64,000 nucleotides of DNA, taken from contig NC_017249.1 in the NCBI RefSeq assembly GCF_000284375.1, forward strand, positions 4,628,001 through 4,692,000. Direction: 5' to 3'. Positions 43,816 through 51,703 of the stretch are shown here, in pieces. The stretch is from Bradyrhizobium japonicum USDA 6 (GTDB lineage: Bacteria; Pseudomonadota; Alphaproteobacteria; Rhizobiales; Xanthobacteraceae). The translations under genes were made by a program, and so were the position numbers. Under the pieces are notes generated by a model. It was not told the origin of the DNA. It saw only the letters and a list, made by a program, of their open reading frames with translations, and ran no database searches. The number at the start of each line of letters is the position of its first letter. The stretch's first letter is position 1.

Positions 43816-45058
43816 GATTCCTCGCGTGCGCACGTTCGCCTTGGCAGCGCTCCTTTCGGCCTCGGCGGTTTGCCGTGCCTACGCCGGCTCCCCCAGCATG
43901 CAAGAGTTCACTCAGATCGAACGCGGGCGCTATCTTTCGATCCTGTCGGACTGCGCCGGTTGCCATACCGTTCCCGGTGGCAAACCGTTTTCGGGCGGGC
44001 GGCCGATCGAGACGCCCTTCGGCAACATCATATCGCCCAATGTGACGCCCGATCTGGAAACGGGCATTGGAGCCTGGAGCGACGATCAATTCGACGCTGC
44101 GGTGAGAAAGGGTATCGGACGAACCGGTGCGCATATCTATCCGGCCATGCCGTACAATGCGTATACCCGGATGTCGCGCGACGATGTGATGGCGATCCGG
44201 GCCTATCTGAATTCGCTGGAGCCTGTTCGACAATCACGCAATGCAAACACGCTTCCGTTCCCGTTCAATATTCGTTCGGCGATGAGCGTGTGGAACGCGC
44301 TCTACTTCACGGCGGGTGAATTCAAGCCGGATCCGACCAAATCCGCCGAATGGAATCGCGGCAAGTTCATTGTCGAGGGGCCGGCGCATTGTGGAGCCTG
44401 CCACACGCCAAAGACGCTGCTCGGAGGCGATCGTGCGGATCAATATTTGCAGGGAGCAAATCTCCAGGGCTGGTCGGCGCCTGATATCACCAACAACCGA
44501 CGGACCGGGCTGGGGAGTTGGACGGCAGAAGATGTCGCGCTCTACCTCAAGACGGGGCACAATCGCGCCGCCGCGGCGACGGGGCCGATGGCGGAGGCAG
44601 TCGAGCTGTCGACGTCCAGGATGAGAGACGAGGACACGAAAGCGATTGCGACTTACCTGAAATCATTGCCGGGCAATACGGATCAGGCCGGACCTGCGGC
44701 AGTGGACGCGAACGTGATGGCGGCCGGAGGTGCGATCTTCCGCGACCAATGCTCCGCCTGCCACGGAATCGAAGGCAAGGGCGTTCCACACCTGTTTCCC
44801 GCTCTCGCAGAGTCCACGATGGTGCACTCGAATGATCCCACAACGGCAATTCGAATGGTGCTCCGTGGTGCGCGAAGCGTCGGCACGAAGGCCGAGCCGA
44901 CGGCACCCGGCATGCCGTCCTACGGCTGGCAGCTCGATGATCGCCAGATCGCGGCGGTGCTCAGCTTTGTCAGGAATAGCTGGGGTGGTGCCGCTGCCCC
45001 GATCGATGCAGCCGAAGTGACGCGTGTTCGGTCCGACACAGCGTTACGCAACGATTGA
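43808..45058 (+). CDS. Triheme cytochrome c subunit of the membrane-bound dehydrogenase
   Basis: 416 residues from ATG 43808, GGAAGG seven bases upstream inside the GMC gene. After a signal peptide (1-26) three CxxCH haem sites follow: DCAGCH, HCGACH and QCSACH, at about 50, 195 and 315. This is the cytochrome subunit pattern of gluconate 2-dehydrogenase-like complexes; it passes electrons from the flavoprotein to ubiquinone or the respiratory chain. It completes the three-gene operon (subunit 3, flavoprotein, cytochrome). Confidence 0.94.
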   Translation: MRRIPRVRTFALAALLSASAVCRAYAGSPSMQEFTQIERGRYLSILSDCAGCHTVPGGKPFSGGRPIETPFGNIISPNVTPDLETGIGAWSDDQFDAAVRKGIGRTGAHIYPAMPYNAYTRMSRDDVMAIRAYLNSLEPVRQSRNANTLPFPFNIRSAMSVWNALYFTAGEFKPDPTKSAEWNRGKFIVEGPAHCGACHTPKTLLGGDRADQYLQGANLQGWSAPDITNNRRTGLGSWTAEDVALYLKTGHNRAAAATGPMAEAVELSTSRMRDEDTKAIATYLKSLPGNTDQAGPAAVDANVMAAGGAIFRDQCSACHGIEGKGVPHLFPALAESTMVHSNDPTTAIRMVLRGARSVGTKAEPTAPGMPSYGWQLDDRQIAAVLSFVRNSWGGAAAPIDAAEVTRVRSDTALRND

Positions 45059-45091
45059 GTAGGCCGTCCGAGACGTGAGCGGCAAAATAAA

Positions 45092-45111
45092 ACGGGGCCG
45101 TGAGGCCCCGT
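45092..45111 (-). terminator. Terminator of rpmG
   Basis: ACGGGGCC (45092-45099) pairs with 45104-45111 around GTGA. On the minus strand it is followed by TTTTATTTT, as expected after rpmG. It can also serve the convergent cytochrome gene (stop 45058). Confidence 0.85.
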
Positions 45112-45137
45112 CAAAAGTCCGTAGCTTATTCCGCGAT

Positions 45138-45163
45138 CTTACTTGATCTTCTTACTTGATCTT
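45138..45163. repeat. 13-bp tandem duplication at the rpmG stop codon
   Basis: CTTACTTGATCTT occurs twice without gap. The copy at 45151-45163 contains the rpmG stop (TTA on this strand); the second copy (45138-45150) is past it. Confidence 0.9.
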
Positions 45164-45319
45164 GGCTTCGCGGAATTCGACGTGCTTGCGCGCGACCGGA
45201 TCGTACTTCTTCTTGACCAGCTTGTCGGTCATGGTGCGCGAATTCTTCTTGGCGACGTAGTAGAAGCCGGTGTCGGCCGAGGACACGAGCTTGACCTTGA
45301 TGGTGACCGCTTTGGCCAT
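45152..45319 (-). CDS. rpmG: 50S ribosomal protein L33
   Basis: 55 residues, standard length. [20 protein letters not shown] begins the protein; [20 protein letters not shown] is the family pattern, and it ends [10 protein letters not shown]. It lacks the zinc Cys pairs, so it is the Cys-free type. In many alphaproteobacteria rpmG sits right after pleD; here 12.8 kb separate them. A terminator follows. Confidence 0.96.
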   Translation of the reverse strand: MAKAVTIKVKLVSSADTGFYYVAKKNSRTMTDKLVKKKYDPVARKHVEFREAKIK

Positions 45320-45474
45320 GTTCAGAACCTCAGGAATGAAGGGAATCTGGAGCCGGCCAAACGGCCCGCGTTGGCCGGCAACCTAGCCAGAAACCGCCTG
45401 ATGTCAAGGTTTCGAAGCGTTTTCGAGCGAAGTGGGCACCGGTTCGCGTCAAGAAAACGCGTCAAAAACAACAA

Positions 45475-45500
45475 CCTAGAGCCCCGAACGGGGCTCTAGG
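45475..45500 (-). terminator. Terminator of the LLM oxidoreductase gene
   Basis: CCTAGAGCCCC (45475-45485) pairs perfectly with 45490-45500 around GAAC. On the minus strand a T-rich tail (TTGTTGTTTTTGAC) follows, after the stop at 45527. Confidence 0.85.
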
Positions 45501-45526
45501 GCGGAAAACCACCCAAAACGGTCCCA

Positions 45527-46852
45527 TTACGCCTCGAAGAACCGGTTTTTCGGCCGCGGCAGGCCCAGATTCTCCCTCAAAGTGGCCCCTTCATACTCTT
45601 TGCGGAAAATCCCGCGCTTCTGGAGCTCCGGGACGACCTTGTCGACGAAGTCGTCGAGGCCGGCGGGCAGGAACGGGAACATGATGTTGAAGCCGTCGGA
45701 GCCGCGCCCGACCAGCCATTCCTCCATCTGGTCGGCGATGGTCTTGGCGGTGCCGACGAAGGACAGCCCGCCATAGCCGCCGACGCGCTGGGCGAGCTGG
45801 CGCACGGTGAGCTTGTCGCGCCTTGCGAGGTCGACCATGCGCTGGCGGCCGCTCTTGCTGGCGTTGGTCTCCGGAATCTCCGGCAGTTGCCCGTCCGGAT
45901 CGAAGCCTGAGGCGTCCGTGCCGAGGATGACCGAGAGCGAGGCGATGGCGCTGTCGTAATGCACGCGGCTGTCGAGCAGCGCGCGCTTCTCCTTGGCCTC
46001 ATCGACGCTGTCGCCGACCACGACGAAGGCGCCGGGAAGAATCTTGAGATGTTCGGGATCGCGGCCGATCTTCTCCATGCGGCCCTTGATGTCGGCATAG
46101 AGCTTCTGGCCGTCGGCGAGAGGCCCGCCGCCGGTGAACACGGCTTCCGCCGTCTCCGCCGCAAGCTGCCTGCCGTCCTCCGATGCGCCGGCCTGCACGA
46201 TCACCGGCCAGCCCTGCACGGGCCGCGCGATGTTGAGGGGGCCGCGCACCTTCAGATATTTGCCGTTGTGGTCGAGCACGTGCATCTTCGCGGGATCGAC
46301 GAACACGCCGCTTTCGACGTCGCGGACGAAGGCGTCGTCGGCGAAGGAATCCCACAAGCCCGTGACGACGTCGTAGAACTCGCGGGCGCGCTTGTAGCGC
46401 TCGGCATGCTCCATGTGGTCGTCGAGGCCGAAATTCAGCGCCGCGTCCGGATTCGAGGTGGTGACGATGTTCCAGCCCGCGCGCCCGCCGCTGAGATGGT
46501 CGAGCGAGGCGAAGCGGCGCGCGACATGATAGGGCTCATCGAAGGTGGTCGAGCCCGTCGCGATCAGGCCGATGCGCTCGGTGACGGCGGACAGCGCCGA
46601 CAGCAGCGTGAACGGCTCGAACGAGGTCACGGTGTGGCTGCGCTTGAGCGCGTTGACCGGCATGTTCAGCACGGCCAGGTGGTCGGCCATAAAGAAGGCG
46701 TCGAACTTGCCGGCCTCGAGCTTCCGGATCAGCGTCTTGATATGGCCGAAGTTGAAATTGGCGTCCGGCCAGGCCCCCGGATAGCGCCAGGCGCCGGTGT
46801 GGATGCTGATCGGGCGCATGAACGCGCCAAGCTTGAGTTGCCGTTGTGCCAT
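45527..46852 (-). CDS. LLM-class flavin-dependent monooxygenase (NtaA/SnaA/DszA-like)
   Basis: 441 residues from ATG 46852; 33 codons further are open. KLGAFMRPISIHTGAWRYPG, AWNIVTTSN-like GWNIVTTSNPDAALNFG and PVIVQAGASEDGRQLAA are family signatures. It uses FMNH2 from a partner reductase to oxidise substrates such as nitrilotriacetate, sulfones or others; substrate not known. It probably acts in the cytoplasm. No reductase gene is beside it. Terminator downstream is clear. The M20 gene is on the same strand 125 bp upstream. Confidence 0.92.
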   Translation of the reverse strand: MAQRQLKLGAFMRPISIHTGAWRYPGAWPDANFNFGHIKTLIRKLEAGKFDAFFMADHLAVLNMPVNALKRSHTVTSFEPFTLLSALSAVTERIGLIATGSTTFDEPYHVARRFASLDHLSGGRAGWNIVTTSNPDAALNFGLDDHMEHAERYKRAREFYDVVTGLWDSFADDAFVRDVESGVFVDPAKMHVLDHNGKYLKVRGPLNIARPVQGWPVIVQAGASEDGRQLAAETAEAVFTGGGPLADGQKLYADIKGRMEKIGRDPEHLKILPGAFVVVGDSVDEAKEKRALLDSRVHYDSAIASLSVILGTDASGFDPDGQLPEIPETNASKSGRQRMVDLARRDKLTVRQLAQRVGGYGGLSFVGTAKTIADQMEEWLVGRGSDGFNIMFPFLPAGLDDFVDKVVPELQKRGIFRKEYEGATLRENLGLPRPKNRFFEA

Positions 46853-46977
46853 CGCCCCGTATCCGTTCTGGGTGTCGTTGGGGAAGACATAGGGACGCCT
46901 GGGGAGTCCGCCATCGGGGGAGGCGGGAAGATTATTTTGTTTTTCGATCAACTCTCAGCACGTTCGCGTCGAGGGGG

Positions 46978-48315
46978 CTACTGCCCCCGCGCCCTATGAT
47001 CGAAAGCGCTCAGCACGGCGAGCGTCATCGCGGTGACGCCGGTCTGAATGGTCGGTTTCGGCACCGGGGCGAATTGCGGCGAGTGGTTGCCGGGAAGCGG
47101 CGGACCGCTGCCGTTACGCGCGGCGGCGACGCGGTCGGGCTCATAGACGCCGATGTTGAAGAACATCGAAGGCACGCCGGCGTTGACATATTCTGAATAG
47201 TCCTCGCTGGTCGTGTTTGCCGGGCTGACGTTGAACTTGTCGCCGAAGGCCACTTTCAGCACCCGCTCGGCCTGGCCGACGACCGCGGCATCGTTCATCA
47301 CGGCCTTGGTCCCCTCGTCGAGATGGATTTCGGGCGCCGGCGCATCCGCCATCGCCGCCACCGCCTTCGCCGTCCGCTCGATCCCAGCCAGCATCCTGGC
47401 GCGCACCTGCGGCTTGAAGCTGCGGATCGTGCCGATCACCCTGGCCTCGTCGGGAATGATGTTGCCGGCGGTGCCTGCGTGGATCGCGCCGATGGTGACA
47501 AGGCCGAATTCGGTGGGGTCCTTTTCGCGGCTGATCACGCTCTGCACGTCGACGACGAAGCGGGATGCCATCATCACGGGATCGATGGTCGCCTGCGGTA
47601 TCGCGCCATGGCCGCCGCGGCCAACGAATCTGATGAAGAGACCGTCAACATTCGACGATCCGACCCCGACCCTATAGCTCACGGAGCCGTAGGCTCCACT
47701 GCCGTCGTGCAGGGCAAAACCCGCGTCGGGCTTCGGAAAGCGGGTGAACAGGCCATCGTCGATCATCGCCTTTGCGCCCGTGACCTCTTCCTCGGCGGGC
47801 TGCGCGATGAACATCAACGTACCGTGCCACTGGTCCTTTATGCCGACCAGGGTCTTCGCTGTGCCGACCCAGCTCGCCATGTGGATGTCATGGCCGCAGC
47901 TATGGGCGACGAATGTCTCGCGGCCCTGCCAGATCTGCTTGTCGCGGCTGGCATAGGGCAGGCCGGTCTTCTCCTCCATCGGCAGCGCGTCGAGCTCGGT
48001 GCGAACCATGATGGTGGGACCGTCGCCGTTCCTGTAGATGGCGACAAGGCCGGTCTTGCCGACGTGCTCGGTGACCTCAAAGCCAATCGCACGCATCTCG
48101 GCGGCGAGTTTCGCCGCGGTCTTCACTTCCTGGTAGGCAACCTCGGGATGGGCGTGGATGTCCTTGTAGAGCGCGTCGAGCTTCGGGTATTCGCTCTCGA
48201 AGGAGGTCTCGATCGTTTGCTTCAATCTGGCGACGTCGAGCTCCGCATGGGCGGGCGGCGAGAGCAGGCCGCACAACGCCACGGAAGCGAGCAGAGGCCT
48301 TACGAACCACGTCAT
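46978..48315 (-). CDS. Exported M20-family amidohydrolase
   Basis: 445 residues from ATG 48315, with GGAG six bases upstream; 12 codons above are open. Residues 1-22 are a signal peptide, so it acts in the periplasm. The M20D zinc pattern is visible: LDALPMEEKTGLPYAS, HSCGHDIHMASWVGTA (metal His/Asp), QPAEEEVTGAKAM (Glu pair) and TTSEDYSEY near the C-terminus. Such enzymes hydrolyse N-acyl amino acids (hippurate, IAA-amino acids). The substrate is unknown. Only the LLM gene follows on this strand. Confidence 0.92.
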   Translation of the reverse strand: MTWFVRPLLASVALCGLLSPPAHAELDVARLKQTIETSFESEYPKLDALYKDIHAHPEVAYQEVKTAAKLAAEMRAIGFEVTEHVGKTGLVAIYRNGDGPTIMVRTELDALPMEEKTGLPYASRDKQIWQGRETFVAHSCGHDIHMASWVGTAKTLVGIKDQWHGTLMFIAQPAEEEVTGAKAMIDDGLFTRFPKPDAGFALHDGSGAYGSVSYRVGVGSSNVDGLFIRFVGRGGHGAIPQATIDPVMMASRFVVDVQSVISREKDPTEFGLVTIGAIHAGTAGNIIPDEARVIGTIRSFKPQVRARMLAGIERTAKAVAAMADAPAPEIHLDEGTKAVMNDAAVVGQAERVLKVAFGDKFNVSPANTTSEDYSEYVNAGVPSMFFNIGVYEPDRVAAARNGSGPPLPGNHSPQFAPVPKPTIQTGVTAMTLAVLSAFDHRARGQ

Positions 48316-48338
48316 CCGATTCTCCAGTCGTTTAAGCG

Positions 48339-48415
48339 CCCATTCCCCCACCTAGCACATCTCGTCGCATCTTGCCGCGATAGAAATGGAAGAACGGCAG
48401 CGGCGTATCGGGGCG
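48339..48415 (-). pseudogene. Remnant of the Nudix gene 3' end
   Basis: Positions 48367-48415 match the 3' end of the Nudix gene (50500-50548) at 43 of 49 bases by my count. On the minus strand it encodes RRPDTPLPFFHFYRGKM versus RHDAPVPFFHFYGGKM in the intact protein. It is in the same orientation as the Nudix gene and lies on the far side of the two-gene segment 48477-50455. No start codon belongs to it. Confidence 0.75.
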
Positions 48416-48476
48416 TCTCTTCGAACCAATCCGCCTCTCGCTTCGACCAAGCCATGACCTCGTGAGGAGACCTTCA

Positions 48477-49019
48477 ATGGCAGGCGCAATGACCGTGGAC
48501 GGCGGCACCGTCCGCATCGACCGGCCCATGCCTTGGGTCGGCCGGCTATTGTCGCTGCCGCTGCTGGCCGCGAGCGGTTATCTCTTGTGGAATGTCGCGC
48601 TCGGCCTGCGCCAGGATTTTTCCGGCTTCGGCCGGCTCGCCGATGATCTCGTGCCGGTGCTGGTGTTCACGGGGCTGGGACTGCTCGTCGGCATCCCCGG
48701 AATCATCCTGCTGACGTTCCGCACTTTCGTCGTGCTCAACGAGACGCTGCGCCAGATCGTCATCACCAGGCAGTTCGGCCCGCTGAGTATCCGCAGTCAG
48801 CGCGATCTCGCGGACTATCACTTCGTCAGCATCACCGACGATTATGACACGGATCTGACGACCTACGACGTCAATCTCTGCGGCAACAGGGGCACCGAGC
48901 CGATCACGCTTCAGAGCTTCACCAGGCGCGAGGAGGCGGACAAGCTCGCAAGCGAGATCGGCCGCGTCCTGAAACTGCCGGCGCGCGACTATGTCGGCAC
49001 CGAGCCTGATGCGGACTGA
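48477..49019 (+). CDS. Two-helix membrane protein, uncharacterised
   Basis: 180 residues from ATG 48477, with GAGGAG seven bases upstream. Residues about 25-45 and 62-90 are hydrophobic helices (VGRLLSLPLLAASGYLLWNV; VLVFTGLGLLVGIPGIILLT); the C-terminal 90 residues are polar and may be a cytoplasmic or periplasmic domain (FVVLNETLRQIVITRQFGP). I do not recognise the family. The metallophosphoesterase gene follows 77 bp downstream on the same strand. Confidence 0.7.
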   Translation: MAGAMTVDGGTVRIDRPMPWVGRLLSLPLLAASGYLLWNVALGLRQDFSGFGRLADDLVPVLVFTGLGLLVGIPGIILLTFRTFVVLNETLRQIVITRQFGPLSIRSQRDLADYHFVSITDDYDTDLTTYDVNLCGNRGTEPITLQSFTRREEADKLASEIGRVLKLPARDYVGTEPDAD

Positions 49020-49096
49020 TCGAGGTCCAGCCACGACCTGTTGCGACCCGTTGCGGAAATTGCCATCCTCGCGGCCGAACACCGCGATGGAAGGCC

Positions 49097-50455
49097 ATGA
49101 CCTCAGCGAATAACTCCATTCCCGCGCTTCTACCGCGCGGCAGGGGCCACCAATTCCTGTTGTATGGCGACTCCTGTTCGGGCGTGCCGGGTGCGTTGCA
49201 CGAAAAGACCTTCGCCTCGGTCAATGCAGTTGCTCAACGCCTGAGTCCGCAGCCTGAGTTCGTCCTCTTCCCGGGCGACGAAATCATCGGACTGACGCCG
49301 GATCCGGACGCGCTGCGCGCGCAGTGGAGCTATTGGCTGGATACGGAAATGGCATGGCTCGACCGTGCGGTCATTCCGATGTGGCACACAACCGGCAACC
49401 ACACGACCTATGATTTGATGAGCGAGGCGGTGTTTCGCGCCGTGCTCGAGCTGCCGAAGAATGGGCCGCCGGGACAGGCGGGCCTCTCCTACTTCGTGCG
49501 GCGCGGCGACCTCCTGATGGTGTTCGTCAACACGCTCTGGAGCGGCCTGGGAGGTGAGGGCCATGTCGAGCTCGGGTGGCTGGAAACAACGCTCAGAGAA
49601 CATGGTGATGCCCGACACAAGCTCGTCCTTGGCCATCATCCGGTGTTTCCGATCAACGGCTTTACGGGGACGTATCAGCGCGAGATCGGCCACGAATATG
49701 CTCGCCCGTTCTGGGACATCCTGGTGAACGCAAACGTGCTTGCCTATCTGTGCAGCCACATCCTCGCCTTCGACGTGCAGGCGCATCGCGGTGTCCTGCA
49801 GATCTGCACTGCGGGCGCGGGAACGGCTCACAGGATGCCGGAGGGCGTCGAGTATCTGCATTGCGTTCAAGCCGCGCTTGACGAGGAGGGCCTGCGTTAT
49901 CAGGTGCTCGATATCGACGGCGTTGTAAGGGAGAGGATGGAATGGCCGCTGTGCGATCCTGATCCCGCCGTGTGGAGAGAGCTGCCGCTCGGTGAAATCG
50001 AAGCGCCGTTCAGCGGATGTGTGGAGAGCGGGCGGCGGATCGAGCTGAGGCTTGTGGGGCAAAGCGCTGCGACCGATGTCGCATCAGCCCAGACGATTTT
50101 CACGGCCTTCGCGCCTGGTTCGATCGCGCCGTTCTGGCTTGGTCTCAGGGGACCGAAGCAAACTCTGACAGCCATCGTGGGGCGAGAGCCGGGACGCAGT
50201 CCATCCTATTGGCTTGGACCTGACCTTCCGGCGGGCGACGGTTTCGATATTCACGTTACGCTCTATCCGGACATGGGCCCCGGCGGTCTCCTCTACCGCG
50301 ATCACGGCTCCCCGCGTTGGTCGTCCTTCACCTCCGCGACGGCGCGAGGGCTGGAGCAGCTTTCGTGGCCGCAGCACTGGGCGATCGGCCACGGACAAGG
50401 TGGCAGCGAAGACCGCGCCTTCAGAGGTGCCGCGCTGAGTTTGCTGATCGCGTGA
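49097..50455 (+). CDS. Metallophosphoesterase-like protein
   Basis: 452 residues, no signal peptide. Calcineurin-like phosphoesterase blocks are present but variant: LLYGDSCSG (usual D-x-H is D-x-C here), FPGDEIIG, TTGNHTTYD, LGHHPVFPING, and CSHILAFDVQ in the place of GHxH. The C-terminal 150 residues are beta-rich and may be a second domain. Some metal ligands appear replaced, so activity is uncertain. It lies in the two-gene segment bordered by the Nudix gene tail and its remnant. Confidence 0.75.
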   Translation: MTSANNSIPALLPRGRGHQFLLYGDSCSGVPGALHEKTFASVNAVAQRLSPQPEFVLFPGDEIIGLTPDPDALRAQWSYWLDTEMAWLDRAVIPMWHTTGNHTTYDLMSEAVFRAVLELPKNGPPGQAGLSYFVRRGDLLMVFVNTLWSGLGGEGHVELGWLETTLREHGDARHKLVLGHHPVFPINGFTGTYQREIGHEYARPFWDILVNANVLAYLCSHILAFDVQAHRGVLQICTAGAGTAHRMPEGVEYLHCVQAALDEEGLRYQVLDIDGVVRERMEWPLCDPDPAVWRELPLGEIEAPFSGCVESGRRIELRLVGQSAATDVASAQTIFTAFAPGSIAPFWLGLRGPKQTLTAIVGREPGRSPSYWLGPDLPAGDGFDIHVTLYPDMGPGGLLYRDHGSPRWSSFTSATARGLEQLSWPQHWAIGHGQGGSEDRAFRGAALSLLIA

Positions 50456-50479
50456 ACAGGCCTGGAGAGATCGGTTCGC

Positions 50480-51229
50480 TCAGCTCAAGATATCCTTCTG
50501 CATCTTGCCGCCGTAGAAATGGAAGAACGGCACCGGCGCGTCGTGGCGGAGCGGGCCGGTGGCAAGGCGGGTGTCGAGCTCGTTGAGCACGTTGCGCGTC
50601 ATCGGATGCAGATCGGCGAGCGGCTTTGAGCCGAGTTCGACCCAGACCAGCTCGACCAGCTCGGCATCCGCATGGATCACCCCCTCGACGTGGTGGGTGA
50701 TCGCGGAGGCGTCCGCCGTGAAGAAGCGGGTATCGAACCGCTTGACGCGGCCGGGCGGGGTGATCGCGCGTGCGATCAGGAACAGGCTGGAGGGGTCGGG
50801 CAGCAGGCCCGCATCCGCGAACGGCTTCCAGGCACCCTCGAGCTTTGCTTTCCCCTCGGTCTTGCGTCCGAGGCAGAGGCCGGTCTCTTCGCAGGCCTCG
50901 CGGATCGCGGCAATCGCCAGCGATTTTGCGCGCGAGGCCGGAGTCTTCGGGCTGCCCTTGGCGAGATTGGCTTCCAGCTCGGCGGTGATGGGGGCGGCGA
51001 CCGGCACGCGGTAGTCGTCCTTGTCGACGCGGCCGCCGGGGAAGACGAACTTTCCGGGCATGAACACCACCTTGTCGTGGCGCTTGCCGACCAGGACTTT
51101 TGGAATGCTGCCGCTGCGATCGACCAGGATCAATGTCGCCGCATCGCGGGGGCGGAAATAGGGATGGTGGTCGGCTTCCTTGCCCTCGTGGATCTTGGCC
51201 TTCTCGGCTGCCTGCGACGTATCCGTCAT
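50480..51229 (-). CDS. Nudix hydrolase
   Basis: 249 residues from ATG 51229; a GTG four codons before is possible. The Nudix box is interrupted: FVFPGGRVDKDDY at the start, then a 37-residue insertion, then the key helix AIREACEETGL (R-E-A-C-E-E-T-G). A larger insert between the Gly-Gly and the helix is typical of this alphaproteobacterial group. It hydrolyses a nucleoside diphosphate-linked compound; the substrate is unknown. DUF983 and rnr lie upstream, an order common in the group. Its 3' end has a remnant copy at 48367. Confidence 0.92.
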   Translation of the reverse strand: MTDTSQAAEKAKIHEGKEADHHPYFRPRDAATLILVDRSGSIPKVLVGKRHDKVVFMPGKFVFPGGRVDKDDYRVPVAAPITAELEANLAKGSPKTPASRAKSLAIAAIREACEETGLCLGRKTEGKAKLEGAWKPFADAGLLPDPSSLFLIARAITPPGRVKRFDTRFFTADASAITHHVEGVIHADAELVELVWVELGSKPLADLHPMTRNVLNELDTRLATGPLRHDAPVPFFHFYGGKMQKDILS

Positions 51230-51262
51230 GTCCTCACCCAAACCGCTTTTTGATTGTTTTGC

Positions 51263-51703
51263 TTAGACCGGCGGAATACCATCCGGAGGGTTGTCGTCAA
51301 AGCCATGCATGCGCAGAGCCCATTGCAGGCCGACCACAGCTCCCTTGACCGGCTGGAGCAGCGCGAGCGAGGCGACGAAGGTGAAGGGCAGATAGGCCGC
51401 GAAGCTGAGCCAGACCGGCGTGGTGTAGTTGGTCTCGATCCAGAGGATCGTGGGCACCACGATGTGGCCGACGATGACGATCACGAGATAGGCCGGCAGA
51501 TCGTCGGCGCGATGCGGCGTGAAGTCGAGGCCGCAGACCGCGCAATTGTCCGCGGTTTTGAGGAAGGCCCGGAACAGCTTGCCCTCGCCGCAGCGCGGGC
51601 AGCGGCTGCGGAAACCGCGCTTCATGGCCGTCCAGACGTCGCGCTTCTCGACGAGGCCGGTCTCGCGCGTCCAGATCTTTGGGGCCGTGCTCGTCGTCAC
51701 CAT
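51263..51703 (-). CDS. DUF983 family membrane protein
   Basis: 146 residues. The N-terminal half has two Cys pairs (CPRCGEGKLF and CAVCGLDFTPH), probably a zinc site. Two hydrophobic helices follow (LPAYLVIVIVGHIVVPTILW; LSFAAYLPFTFVASLALLQP). DUF983 proteins are of unknown function. Its start overlaps the rnr stop by seven bases (ATGGTGA), so translation is coupled. Confidence 0.9.
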   Translation of the reverse strand: MVTTSTAPKIWTRETGLVEKRDVWTAMKRGFRSRCPRCGEGKLFRAFLKTADNCAVCGLDFTPHRADDLPAYLVIVIVGHIVVPTILWIETNYTTPVWLSFAAYLPFTFVASLALLQPVKGAVVGLQWALRMHGFDDNPPDGIPPV

